Positions 10,101 through 24,564 of a stretch of 64,000 nucleotides of DNA are shown here, in pieces (positions within the stretch are counted from its first letter, which is position 1; the number at the start of each line of letters is the position of its first letter). Source of the DNA: Manis javanica (Eukaryota; Chordata; Mammalia; Pholidota; Manidae); contig NC_133156.1 of assembly GCF_040802235.1 (NCBI RefSeq), positions 25,129,343 to 25,193,342 on the forward strand, in the 5' to 3' direction. Position numbers and translations under genes: made by a program. The notes under the pieces were generated by a model that was not told the DNA's origin, did not search any database, and worked only from the letters and a program-made list of their open reading frames with translations.

Positions 10101-13100
10101 AAAAAACACAAAACCTGACAATTGCAGGCGCGCCGGTCGGGTGTTGGGCACGGGCGGGGCCGAGAGCGCCCCAGGGCGGAGCCAGGCGGCGGCGAGGGCT
10201 GGGCATGCCGGGCGAGGGGAGCTGTCAGCGGCCGCTGTCAGAGGGCCGCCTCGCTGGCTGCACCCTTCCGCCAGGCGAAGGCCTTCAGGGAACTTGGGCG
10301 GTGGCGGTGGAGGCGGTTCGCTGCTTCCTGCGGAGGGAGGAGCGTTCGTCTGAGCGAGGCCAGGCAGGAGGCCTACACTCGAGTGTCTGCCGAGCCCGCG
10401 CCCGCACCCTCTGGTCCCCAGCCCGGAGGTTCCTCGAGGTCGCTTTGGAGGCGGGTCCCGGCGGCGGCGGCGGCGGCGGCGGGCCCTGGCGGAAGTGGCT
10501 CAGCAGACAAGCGGCCTCTGGGTACCGGGGGCTGCCCGGGCCGCTGCGCAGGCGCTTTGGGAACATGACCCCGGGGTCACCGCGGCGCGCTGCCTGATGG
10601 GGGAGGCCGGGGAAGCCCTGTGGACCGACCGAGAGAGCTCAGCAGCTTGCAGGGACCGGCGGGATGCCTGCCGGGAACTCACCAGGCTGCAACCCTTGCC
10701 TCCCTTTTTTTTTTTTCCTGGGTTTCATAATCATCTCGTCAGGAATACGTGGGTTTTTTTTCACTATCATTAATCAACAATTATAAGAGCAATATTATAG
10801 TTAGTAGACTCCCCAGATCATCAAGTTCCCTCCCTACCATATACCCTGTTAGAGTCACTATCCATCAGCATCGTACGATTCTACAGAATCACTCCTTGAC
10901 TTCTCTACACTACACTGACTTCCACGTGGAACCCCTCCCACATTATGGGAGCTAATCTTAATGCCCCCTTTTCACCCTTCTCCTTCCCTTCCCCACCAGC
11001 CTTCCTAGGCGCTTACCTTTGCAAAACTGGCGATGGTGGGAGTCTAGTAAACATAATGTCACCCCGTGTAATTGGAGATTAACAAGTAAATAAATAAATA
11101 CATGATAGAACGCAGCAGCCCACTTTTCAAAAGACATGTGCACCCCTATGTCTATCACAGCACTATTCACAATAGCCAAGCTAACTGTCCATCAGAAGAT
11201 GAGCAGTGGAATATTACCAGGCCATATGAAGAAAAGAAATCCTATCATTTGCAACAACATGGACGGAGCTAGAGGGTATTATGCACAGTGAAATAAACCC
11301 AGCGGAGAAAGACAAGTATGAAATGATATCACTAACCTCTCGAAAAGGAAAACCAAGAGAAACTGAATGAACAGAAGAGCACTAGATTCACAGATCCCAA
11401 GAAGACACTAACAGTTACCAAAGGGAAAGGGACTGGGGTGGATAGTTGAGAATGGAGGGATAATGGGAGAGGGAAAGAAATCATGCATTGCGATGATCAC
11501 GTATAATGTGGTCAGCAGGGTCACAGGGAGTACTGTACAACACAGAGAAGACAAGTAGTGACTCTACAGCATCTTACTATGCTCATGGACATGCACTGCA
11601 GTGGGGTATCTGCGGGGCATCTTCGTGATGGGGGGAGTCTAGAAAACATAATGTTACTCATGTAATTGTGTATTAATGACAGATAGACAGGCAGTCAGAT
11701 AGTTACACACAGATGGAAAGACAGACTAATGAATGAATGAATACATACATACATACATTTAGGAAGACAGAAAGAAAGATAGACAGAATGATAGATCAAC
11801 AGATAGATCGATAGACAGATAAATATACACAGATAGATAGAAAGACAGATGAAGGAATACATGAATAAATAAATACATATATGAGAAAAAGAATGAGATA
11901 CAAGATCGAAAGAAAGAAGGAAAGCACCAGCCCAGTTTTAAAAAGACATGTGCACTCCTAGGTTTCTCACAGCACTATCCACAATAGCCAATCCACAATT
12001 CCATGAGCTACATTATGGTTTCTACACGCCCCAGATCAAGTCCACCCAACATACTCCATTACTGTCACTGTCCTTCAGATTAACAAGATGCTACAGAATC
12101 ACTACTTAAGCTCTCTGTACAATACTGACTTTCCCGTGGGACCTCCCCACACATAAATTGAGCTGATCTTAATGACCCCTCTACACCCTTCTCCCTCCCT
12201 TCCCAACCAGCCTTCCTAGCCCCTTTCCTTTGGTAAATTAGTAGTGGGGGGCGTCAAGTAAACTTAATGGCACTCATGTAGCTGTAGACTAATGATAAAT
12301 AAATAAACAATAAGTAAGTAAGTACATACGTGAATACGTACATACGTACATAAAAAAGAAATAATAGAATGTAGCAGACCAGTTCAGAAAAGACATGTGC
12401 AACCCTATGTTTGTCACGGCACTATACACAATAGTCAAGATAAGTGTCCATCAGTAGATGAACAGTGGAATATTATTCAGCCAGATGAAGAAAATCAATC
12501 CTACCAATTACAACAACGTGGATGGAGCTAGAGGGTATTATGCTCAGTGAATTAAGCCGTGCAGAACACAAAAAATGTCAAATGATTTCACTCACCTGTG
12601 GAGTATCAGAAAAAATAAAAAGAGTGAAGGAACAAGACAGTAGTAGCCTCACCGAACCCAAGAATGGACTCATGGTTACAAAAGGGAATGTGACTGAGGA
12701 GGATGGGTTGGAAAGGAGGGAAGAGAGGGAAAATGGGGCACTAGGAGTAGCACACATAATGTGGGCAGGGGGCAGGCATGGGCAAGGCAGTATAACACAG
12801 TGAAGATTACTAGCGCTTCTACAGCACATTCCTGGGCTAATGGACATTGACTCTTATAGGCTATGAGGTGGGGACTTGGTAATGGGGGTAGTTTAATAAC
12901 CATAATGTTGCTCATGGAACTGTTCAGTACTGACACCAAAATAAAAAGAAACACACAGTACCTTGGGTCTGGATTCCATTTTCCCTGATGCTGTCAAGTT
13001 GTTCAGTGTCCACCTCACCAGAATCACAGCTGCTCCTCTAAGCATACCCATTCTTTCTCTAGGACAGAGGCACCACTGTGACATCATGGAATTTCCAGGC

Positions 13101-13853
13101 AACAGTGCTGCTCTTGCAAACTCCACCCCCACGGCGGGCACTGCCCAGCCGTGGGGAGCTGCCTCACAAGATGAACAGGGAATATTGTTCACCATATATA
13201 TAATGATTTCCTCATGATTGGAGTATCCGAACAGAGACAAAACTGAAGGAGAACACATTAGCAGTCTCACAGAGACCAAGAATGGACGAAAAGTTACCAA
13301 AGGGAAAGAGACTGGGGTAGATGGGCAGAAATGGACGGACCAGGGAGGAGGGAACAATGGACACATACAATTACCATAAATAATGTAGGAGGAGGGGCAC
13401 GTAGAGGGCTGTAGAACACAGAGAAGACAAGTAGTGATTCCACAGCATCTTACTATGCCCATGTACAGTGAGTGCAATGGGGTATCTTGGGCTATCTTCG
13501 TGATGGCGGCAGAAAACTAAACATAATTTTACCCATCTAATTCTACATTAATGACAGAAAGATAGCTACATAGGTAGATAGATAGATAATAAATGAATGA
13601 ATGAATGAATAAATAAATAAATACATACATGTTGAAAGGATGGAAGGAAGGAAGGAAGGAAGGAAGGAAGGCAGGCAACAGCCCAGTTTTAAAAAGACAT
13701 GAGCACCCCTATGTTTATCAGAGCACTATTCAGAATAACCAATCTACAATTATATGATCCACGTGATGGTTACTACACGCCCCACATTAAGCCCCCACCA
13801 CATACCCCATTACAGTCACTGTCCATCAGCATAGCAAGATGCTACAGAATCAC
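6936..13853. repeat. Macrosatellite unit 2
   Basis: Nearly identical to unit 1 and unit 3 along its whole length. Differences include a broken A-run in the L1M segment (near 9,728), a CGG tract of 8 repeats, the CpG-segment variant agcagacaag (about 10,501) and a short GGAA run (13,641-13,671). It shares with unit 3 the variants near 7,590-7,612 that differ from units 1 and 4. Confidence 0.93.
10124..10704. promoter_or_regulatory. CpG-island-like segment of unit 2 with (CGG)8
   Basis: Same segment as in unit 1, with the CGG tract at 10,459-10,482. Variants include gggcggtggcgg instead of gggtgtggcgg, and a C-to-A change just after the tract. Confidence 0.6.
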
Positions 13854-16800
13854 TACTTCAACTATCCATAATATACTGACCTCTCCGCGGGACATCCCCA
13901 CACATTATGTGAGCTCATCGTAATGCCCTCTGCCCACCCTTCTCCCTCCCTTCACAACCAGCCTTCCCAGTCCCTCCCCCTTTGGTAAATTGGTGCTGGG
14001 GGGAGACTAGTAAACATAATGTTACCCATGTAATTGAAGATAAGTGATAAATAAATAAATAAATAAACATATAAATAGATTGATAGATAAACGAATAAAA
14101 GAGTGCAGCAGCCCAGTTTTAATAAGACACGTGCACCTCTATGTTTATGACAGCACTATTCATAGTAGCCAAGCTAAGAGTCCATCAGAAGATGAACAGT
14201 GCAATATTATTCAGCCACAACGAAAGAAAGAATACTACCATTTACAACAACACGGATGGAGCTAGGGGGTATTATGCACAGTGAAATAAGCCAGGTGGAG
14301 AAACACAAGTATCAAATGATTTCACTAACCTCTCTGGAAAGACAAACAAGAGAAACCGAATGAGCAAAACAGCACCAGCTTCACAGAAACCAAGAATGAA
14401 CAAACAGTTACCAAAGAGAAAGGGACTGCGGTGGATAGGTGGGAATGGAGGGATAAGGGGACAAGGGAAAGAAAGTGTGCTTTACGATGAGCATGTATAA
14501 TGTGGGAAGGAGGTCACAGGGAGGGCTGTCCAACACAGAGAAACAAGTAGTGATTGTACAGTGTCTTACTATTCTCATGGATAGTGACTGCAATGGGGTG
14601 TGTGCGGGCATCTTCGTAATGGGAGAGTCTAGTAAACATAATTTTACTCATGTAATTCTATATATTTATGACAGAAAGATAGACAGACAGGCAGATAGAT
14701 GGAAAGACAAATAAATGAATGAATGAATGCGTGAATAAATAAGTAAATAAATACATACAAAAAAAGGAAGACAAAAAGAAAGTTACATAGACAAAATGAT
14801 AAACAGATAGATAGGTAGATAGATAATGAATGAAGGAACGAATGAATAATTAAATAAATACATACATTCACACAGAAATAACAAGTCAATAACTTTAAAA
14901 AGGATTAAATGAATGCTTAAATAAATAAATATATTAATAAACAAACAAACAAATAATGAAAGAGATGAAGAAAGAAGGTAAGAAGGAAAGCACCAGCCCA
15001 GCTGAAAAAGGACACGTGCACCCCTATGTTTACCACAGCACTATTCATAGTAAGCAATCTACAATTATATGAGCTACATTATAGTTCCTACACTCCCCAG
15101 ACCATGTCCACCCTGCATATCCCGGTACAGTCACTGTCCATCAGTGTAGCAAGATGCTATCGAATCACTGCTTGAACTCTCTGTACTATACTGTCTTCCC
15201 TGTGGGACCTCCCCACACATTATGTGAGCTAATCGTTATGCCCCCTGTACACCCTTCTCCATCCCTCCCCAACAAGCCTTCCTAGTCCCTTAACTTTGGT
15301 AAGTTGCTGATCTGGGGAGTCTAGTAAATATAAAGTTACTCCTGTTGTTGTGGGGTAACGAGAAATAAACAAAGAATAAATAAGTAAGTACGTAAGTGAA
15401 TACATGCATACATACATACATACTTACATAAAAAATAAATAATACAATGCAGCAGACCAGTTTATAAAAGACATCTGCACCCCTATGTTTACACAGCTCT
15501 ATTCACTATAACCAATCTACAATTATATGAGCAGGATTGTGGTTACTAGACTGCCCACATCATCAAGTTCCCCCCACATACCTCATTACAGTCACTGTCT
15601 ATCAGCATAGTAAGATGCTGTAGTACCACTACTTGACTTCTCCCTACTATACAGACTTCCTCGTGGGACCTACCCCCGACAGTACGTGAGCTAATCGTAA
15701 TGACCCCTTTCCACACTTCTCCCTCCCTTCACAACCAGCCTTCCTAGTCCCTTAACCTTCGGTAAATTGGTGATGGAGGGAGTCTACTAAGCATAATGTT
15801 ACTAATGTAGTTGTAGACTCATGATAAATGAAGAAAGAATAAATAAGTATGTAAATGAATACATACCTACGTACATACATAAAATATACATAATGAAATG
15901 CAGCAGCCCAGTTTAGAAAACACATGTGCACCCCTATGTTTAACACTATTTACAAGAGCCAAGCTAAGTGTCCATCAGAAGATGAACAGTGCAATATTAT
16001 TCAGCCATAACAAAAGAAAAAATCCTACCATTTACAACGACACGGATGGAGCAAGTGGGTAATATGCACAGTGAAATAACCCAGGCGCAGAAAGACAAGT
16101 ATCAAATGATTTCACTATCCTCTCAGAGGGAGAACCAAGGGAAACTGAGTGGGCAAAACAGCACCAGATTCATCGAAGCCAAGAATGGACTAACAGGTAC
16201 CAAAGGGAAAGGGGCTGGTGTGGATAGTTGGGACTGGAGGGATAAGGGGAGAGGGAAAGAAAGTGTGCATTATGATTAGCATGTATAATGTGGGAGGGTG
16301 GTCACAGAGAGGGCTGTATATCACAGAGAAGACAAATAGTGACTTTACAGCATCTTACTATGCTGATGGACAGTGACTGTGAAGGCGGATGTGGGGAGAA
16401 CTTGGTGAACGGGGGAGCCTAGTAAACATAATGTCCTTCATGTAATGGTAGACGAATGATAGCAAAATATTAAAAAATTGTAAATTGTATTAAGAAATGC
16501 AGAAAAGTGAAGAGACGCTTCATAAAAGAAGAGGTACAAATGGCCAATGAGTCCATGGAACAACATTCAGCAACATTGGTCATCAAATAAAAGCAAATGA
16601 AAATAACACTGTGACATCACAATTATGTTAGAATGATTAAAATAAAAAAAAAAAAACTGACACTGCCAGACCGCAACTGTTGATCAAACTGGTGGGCATG
16701 TAAAATGGTATACCAATTTGGGAAAAAGATCTGGCAGTTTGGATAAACTTAAAAACATACTGAGCATATGGCCCAGCAATTCCACTTGCAGGCTTTTAGG

Positions 16801-19800
16801 CAAATGAAAATGGGTGCTTATGCTTACAGAAAGACCTATATACACACCTTCTCAGAGACTTCATTCATAGCAGGCAAAACTAAAAAGAGACACTTTAAAA
16901 CATCTGTGGTTTATTCATACAAAGTAGTACTACTCCTCAATAGAAAGGACTGAATGACCAATACAAGATGCTGAGTAAAAATCTCACAGACATGCTGAGT
17001 AACAATCCGTATGCAAAAAAAAAAACACACAAAACCTGACAATTGCAGGCGCGCCGGTCGGGTGTTGGGCACGGGCGGGGCCGAGAGCGCCCCAGGGCGG
17101 AGCCAGGCGGCGGCGAGGGCTGGGCATGCCGGGCGAGGGGAGCTGTCAGCGGCCGCTGTCAGAGGGCCGCCTCGCTGGCTGCACCCTTCCGCCAGGCGAA
17201 GGCCTTCAGGGAACTTGGGCGGTGGCGGTGGAGGCGGTTCGCTGCTTCCTGCGGAGGGAGGAGCGTTCGTCTGAGCGAGGCCAGGCAGGAGGCCTACACT
17301 CGAGTGTCTGCCGAGCCCGCGCCCGCACCCTCTGGTCCCCAGCCCGGAGGTTCTTCGAGGTCGCTTCGGAGGCGGGTCCCGGCGGCGGCGGCGGCGGCGG
17401 CGGGCCCTGGCGGAAGCGGCTCAGCAGCCAAGCGGCCTCTGGGTAGCGGGGGCTGCCCGGGCCGCCGCGCAGGCGCTTTGGGAACATGACCCCGGGGTCA
17501 CCGCGGCGCGCTGCCTGATGGGGGAGGCCGGGGAAGCCCTGTGGACCGACCGAGAGAGCTCAGCAGCTTGCAGGGACCGGCGGGATGCCTGCCGGGAACT
17601 CACCAGGCTGCAACCCTTGCCTCCCTTTTTTTTTTTTCCTGGGTTTCATAATCATCTCGTCAGGAATACGTGGGGTTTTTTTCACTATCATTAATCAACA
17701 ATTATAAGAGCAATATTATAGTTAGTAGACTCCCCAGATCATCAAGTTCCCTCCCTACCATATACCCTGTTAGAGTCACTATCCATCAGCATCGTACGAT
17801 TCTACAGAATCACTCCTTGACTTCTCTACACTACACTGACTTCCACGTGGAACCCCTCCCACATTATGGGAGCTAATCTTAATGCCCCCTTTTCACCCTT
17901 CTCCTTCCCTTCCCCACCAGCCTTCCTAGGCGCTTACCTTTGCAAAACTGGCGATGGTGGGAGTCTAGTAAACATAATGTCACCCCGTGTAATTGGAGAT
18001 TAACGACAAGTAAATAAATAAATACATGATAGAACGCAGCAGCCCACTTTTCAAAAGACATGTGCACCCCTATGTCTATCACAGCACTATTCACAATAGC
18101 CAAGCTAACTGTCCATCAGAAGATGAGCAGTGGAATATTACCAGGCCATATGAAGAAAAGAAATCCTATCATTTGCAACAACATGGACGGAGCTAGAGGG
18201 TATTATGCACAGTGAAATAAACCCAGCGGAGAAAGACAAGTATGAAATGATATCACTAACCTCTCGAAAAGGAAAACCAAGAGAAACTGAATGAACAGAA
18301 GAGCACTAGATTCACAGATCCCAAGAAGACACTAACAGTTACCAAAGGGAAAGGGACTGGGGTGGATAGTTGAGAATGGAGGGATAATGGGAGAGGGAAA
18401 GAAATCATGCATTGCGATGATCACGTATAATGTGGTCAGCAGGGTCACAGGGAGTACTGTACAACACAGAGAAGACAAGTAGTGACTCTACAGCATCTTA
18501 CTATGCTCATGGACATGCACTGCAGTGGGGTATCTGCGGGGCATCTTCGTGATGGGGGGAGTCTAGAAAACATAATGTTACTCATGTAATTGTGTATTAA
18601 TGACAGATAGACAGGCAGACAGATAGTTACACACAGATGGAAAGACAGACTAATGAATGAATGAATACATACATACATACATACATTTAGGAAGACAGAA
18701 AGAAAGACAGAATGATAGATCAACAGATAGATCGATAGACAGATAAATATACACAGATAGATAGAAAGACAGATGAAGGAATACATGAATAAATAAATAC
18801 ATATATGAGAAAAAGAATGAGATACAAGATCGAAAGAAAGAAGGAAAGCACCAGCCCAGTTTTAAAAAGACATGTGCACTCCTAGGTTTCTCACAGCACT
18901 ATCCACAATAGCCAATCCACAATTCCATGAGCTACATTATGGTTTCTACACGCCCCAGATCAAGTCCACCCAACATACTCCATTACAGTCACTGTCCTTC
19001 AGATTAACAAGATGCTACAGAATCACTACTTAAGCTCTCTGTACAATACTGACTTTCCCGTGGGACCTCCCCACACATAAATTGAGCTGATCTTAATGAC
19101 CCCTCTACACCCTTCTCCCTCCCTTCCCAACCAGCCTTCCTAGCCCCTTTCCTTTGGTAAATTAGTAGTGGGGGGCGTCAAGTAAACTTAATGGCACTCA
19201 TGTAGCTGTAGACTAATGATAAATAAATAAACAATAAGTAAGTAAGTACATACGTGAATACGTACATACGTACATAAAAAAGAAATAATAGAATGTAGCA
19301 GACCAGTTCAGAAAAGACATGTGCAACCCTATGTTTGTCACAGCACTATACACAATAGTCAAGATAAGTGTCCATCAGTAGATGAACAGTGGAATATTAT
19401 TCAGCCAGATGAAGAAAATCAATCCTACCAATTACAACAACGTGGATGGAGCTAGAGGGTATTATGCTCAGTGAATTAAGCCGTGCAGAACACAAAAAAT
19501 GTCAAATGATTTCACTCACCTGTGGAGTATCAGAAAAAATAAAAAGAGTGAAGGAACAAGACAGTAGTAGCCTCACCGAACCCAAGAATGGACTCATGGT
19601 TACAAAAGGGAATGTGACTGAGGAGGATGGGTTGGAAAGGAGGGAAGAGAGGGAAAATGGGGCACTAGGAGTAGCACACATAATGTGGGCAGGGGGCAGG
19701 CATGGGCAAGGCAGTATAACACAGTGAAGATTACTAGCGCTTCTACAGCACATTCCTGGGCTAATGGACATTGACTCTTATAGGCTATGAGGTGGGGACT

Positions 19801-20785
19801 TGGTAATGGGGGTAGTTTAATAACCATAATGTTGCTCATGGAACTGTTCAGTACTGACACCAAAATAAAAAGAAACACACAGTACCTTGGGTCTGGATTC
19901 CATTTTACCTGATGCTGTCAAGTTGTTCAGTGTCCACCTCACCAGAATCACAGCTGCTCCTCTAAGCATACCCATTCTTTCTCTAGGACAGAGGCACCAC
20001 TGTGACATCATGGAATTTCCAGGCAACAGTGCTGCTCTTGCAAACTCCACCCCCACGGCGGGCACTGCCCAGCCGTGGGGAGCTGCCTCACAAGATGAAC
20101 AGGGAATATTGTTCACCATATATATAATGATTTCCTCATGATTGGAGTATCCGAACAGAGACAAAACTGAAGGAGAACACATTAGCAGTCTCACAGAGAC
20201 CAAGAATGGACGAAAAGTTACCAAAGGGAAAGAGACTGGGGTAGATGGGCAGAAATGGACGGACCAGGGAGGAGGGAACAATGGACACATACAATTACCA
20301 TAAATAATGTAGGAGGAGGGGCACGTAGAGGGCTGTAGAACACAGAGAAGACAAGTAGTGATTCCACAGCATCTTACTATGCCCATGTACAGTGAGTGCA
20401 ATGGGGTATCTTGGGCTATCTTCGTGATGGCGGCAGAAAACTAAACATAATTTTACCCATCTAATTCTACATTAATGACAGAAAGATAGCTACATAGGTA
20501 GATAGATAGATAATAAATGAATGAATGAATGAACGAATAAATAAATACATACATGTTGAAAGGATGGAAGGAAGGAAGGAAGGAAGGAAGGAAGGAAGGA
20601 AGGCAGGCAACAGCCCAGTTTTAAAAAGACATGAGCACCCCTATGTTTATCAGAGCACTATTCCGAATAACCAATCTACAATTATATGATCCACGTGATG
20701 GTTACTACACGCCCCACATTAAGCCCCCACCACATACCCCATTACAGTCACTGTCCATCAGCATAGCAAGATGCTATAGAATCAC
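13854..20785. repeat. Macrosatellite unit 3
   Basis: Nearly identical to units 1 and 2. It carries the cgcttcgg variant upstream of the CGG tract, shared with unit 4, and an 8-repeat CGG tract. The D3-side simple repeat has one extra ACAT unit and lacks one GATA unit compared with unit 1. Confidence 0.93.
17045..17625. promoter_or_regulatory. CpG-island-like segment of unit 3 with (CGG)8
   Basis: Same segment, with the CGG tract at 17,380-17,403. A base change creates TAG near 17,444, shortening the open frame from the ATG at 17,126. That argues against selection on that frame. Confidence 0.6.
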
Positions 20786-23700
20786 TACTTGAACTATCCA
20801 TAATATACTGACCTCTCCGCGGGACATCCCCACACATTATGTGAGCTCATCGTAATGCCCCCTGCCCACCCTTCTCCCTCCCTTCACAACCAGCCTTCCC
20901 AGTCCCTCCCCCTTTGGTAAATTGGTGCTGGGGGGAGACTAGTAAACATAATGTTACCCATGTAATTGAAGATAAGTGATAAATAAATAAATAAATAAAC
21001 ATATAAATAGATTGATAGATAAACGAATAAAAGAGTGCAGCAGCCCAGTTTTAATAAGACACGTGCACCTCTATGTTTATGACAGCACTATTCATAGTAG
21101 CCAAGCTAAGTGTCCATCAGAAGATGAACAGTGCAATATTATTCAGCCACAACAAAAGAAAGAATACTACCATTTACAACAACATGGATGGAGCTAGAGG
21201 GTATTATGCACAGTGAAATAAGCCAGGTGGAGAAACACAAGTATCAAATGATTTCACTAACCTCTCTGGAAAGACAAACAAGAGAAACCGAATGAGCAAA
21301 ACAGCACCAGCTTCACAGAAACCAAGAATGAACAAACAGTTACCAAAGAGAAAGGGACTGGGGTGGATAGGTGGGAATGGAGGGATAAGGGGACAAGGGA
21401 AAGAAAGTGTGCTTTACGATGAGCATGTATAATGTGGGAAGGGGGTCACAGGGAGGGCTGTACAACACAGAGAAACAAGTAGTGATTGTACAGTGTCTTA
21501 CTATTCTCATGGATAGTGACTGCAATGGGGTGTGTGCGGGCATCTTCGTAATGGGAGAGTCTAGTAAACATAATTTTACTCATGTAATTCTATATATTTA
21601 TGACAGAAAGATAGACAGACAGGCAGATAGATGGAAAGACAAATAAATGAATGAATGAATGCGTGAATAAATAAGTAAATAAATACATACAAAAAAAGGA
21701 AGACAAAAAGAAAGTTACATAGACAAAATGATAGATAGATAGATAGGTAGATAGATAATGAATGAAGGAACGAATGAATAATTAAATAAATACATACATT
21801 CACACAGAAATAATAAGTCAATAACTTTAAAAAGGATTAAATGAATGCTTAAATAAATAAATATATTAATAAACAAACAAACAAATAATGAAAGAGATGA
21901 AGAAAGAAGGTAAGAAGGAAAGCACCAGCCCAGCTGAAAAAGGACACGTGCACCCCTATGTTTACCACAGCACTATTCATAGTAAGCAATCTACAATTAT
22001 ATGAGCTACATTATAGTTCCTACACTCCCCAGACCATGTCCACCCTGCATATCCCGGTACAGTCACTGTCCATCAGTGTAGCAAGATGCTATCGAATCAC
22101 TGCTTGAACTCTCTGTACTATACTGTCTTCCCTGTGGGACCTCCCCACACATTATGTGAGCTAATCGTTATGCCCCCTGTACACCCTTCTCCATCCCTCC
22201 CCAACAAGCCTTCCTAGTCCCTTAACTTTGGTAAGTTGCTGATCTGGGGAGTCTAGTAAATATAAAGTTACTCCTGTTGTTGTGGGGTAACGAGAAATAA
22301 ACAAAGAATAAATAAGTAAGTACGTAAGTGAATACATGCATACATACATACATACTTACATAAAAAATAAATAATACAATGCAGCAGACCAGTTTATAAA
22401 AGACATCTGCACCCCTATGTTTACACAGCTCTATTCACTATAACCAATCTACAATTATATGAGCAGGATTGTGGTTACTAGACTGCCCACATCATCAAGT
22501 TCCCCCCACATACCTCATTACAGTCACTGTCTATCAGCATAGTAAGATGCTGTAGTACCACTACTTGACTTCTCCCTACTATACAGACTTCCTCGTGGGA
22601 CCTACCCCCGACAGTACGTGAGCTAATCGTAATGACCCCTTTCCACACTTCTCCCTCCCTTCACAACCAGCCTTCCTAGTCCCTTAACCTTCGGTAAATT
22701 GGTGATGGAGGGAGTCTACTAAGCATAATGTTACTAATGTAGTTGTAGACTCATGATAAATGAATAAAGAATAAATAAGTATGTAAATGAATACATACCT
22801 ACGTACATACATAAAATATACATAATGAAATGCAGCAGCCCAGTTTAGAAAACACATGTGCACCCCTATGTTTAACACTATTTACAAGAGCCAAGCTAAG
22901 TGTCCATCAGAAGATGAACAGTGCAATATTATTCAGCCATAACAAAAGAAAAAATCCTACCATTTACAACGACACGGATGGAGCAAGTGGGTAATATGCA
23001 CAGTGAAATAACCCAGGCGCAGAAAGACAAGTATCAAATGATTTCACTATCCTCTCAGAGGGAGAACCAAGGGAAACTGAGTGGGCAAAACAGCACCAGA
23101 TTCATCGAAGCCAAGAATGGACTAACAGGTACCAAAGGGAAAGGGGCTGGTGTGGATAGTTGGGACTGGAGGGATAAGGGGAGAGGGAAAGAAAGTGTGC
23201 ATTATGATTAGCATGTATAATGTGGGAGGGTGGTCACAGAGAGGGCTGTATATCACAGAGAAGACAAATAGTGACTTTACAGCATCTTACTATGCTGATG
23301 GACAGTGACTGTGAAGGCGGATGTGGGGAGAACTTGGTGAACGGGGGAGCCTAGTAAACATAATGTCCTTCATGTAATGGTAGACGAATGATAGCAAAAT
23401 ATTAAAAAATTGTAAATTGTATTAAGAAATGCAGAAAAGTGAAGAGACGTTTCATAAAAGAAGAGGTACAAATGGCCAATGAGTCCATGGAACAACATTC
23501 AGCAACATTGGTCATCAAATTAAAGCAAATTAAAATAACACTGTGACATCACAATTATGTTAGAATGATTAAAATAAAAAAAAAACTGACACTGCCAGAC
23601 CGCAACTGTTGATCAAACTGGTGGGCATGTAAAATGGTATACCAATTTGGAAAAAAGATCTGGCAGTTTGGATAAACTTAAAAACATACTGAGCTTATGG

Positions 23701-23970
23701 CCCAGCAATTCCACTTGCAGGCTTTTAGGCAAATGAAAATGGGTCCTTATGCTTACAGAAAGACTTATATACAAACCTTCTCAGAGACTTCATTCATAGC
23801 AGGCAAAACTAAAAAAACACACTTTAAAACATCTGTGGTTTATTCATACAAAGTAGTAGTACTCCTCAATAGAAAGGACTGAATGACCAATACAAGATGC
23901 TGAGTAAAAATCCAACAGACATGCTGAGTAACAATCCGTATGCAAAAAAAAAAAACAAAACCTGACAATT

Positions 23971-24564
23971 GCAGGCGCGCCGGTCGGGCGTTGGGCACGG
24001 GCGGGACCGAGAGCGCCCCACGGCGGAGCCAGGCGGCGGCGAGGGCTGGGCATGCCGGGCGAGGGGAGCTGTCAGCGGCCGCTGTCAGAGGGCCGCCTCG
24101 CTGGCTGCACCCTTCCGCCAGGCGAAGGCCTTCAGGGAACTTGGGCGGTGGCGGTGGAGGCGGTTCGCTGCTTCCTGGGGAGGGAGGAGCGTTCGTCTGA
24201 GCGAGGCCAGGCAGGAGGCCTACACTCGAGTGTCTCCCGAGCCCGCGCCCGCACCCTCTGGTCCCCAGCCCGGAGGTTCCTCGAGGTCGCTTCGGAGGCG
24301 GGTCCCGGCGGCGGCGGCGGCGGCGGCGGCGGAGGCTGTGGGCCCTGGCGGAAGCGGCTCAGCAGCCAAGCGGCCTCTGGGTACCCGGGGCCTCCCGGTC
24401 CGCCACGCAGGCGCCTTGGGAACATTACCCCGGGGTCACCGCGGTGCGCTGCCTGATGGAGGATGCCGGGGAAGCCCTGTGGACCGACCGAGAGAGCTCA
24501 GCAGCTTGCAGGGACCGGCGGGATGCCCGCCGGGAGGTCACCAGGCTGCAACCCTTGCCTCCCC
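23971..24564. promoter_or_regulatory. CpG-island-like segment of unit 4 with (CGG)9-AGG
   Basis: The most diverged copy of the segment. The CGG tract at 24,306-24,332 is followed by AGG and a short insertion (ctgtg). Several CpG sites are retained despite divergence. Frames near the right end shift relative to the other units. Confidence 0.58.
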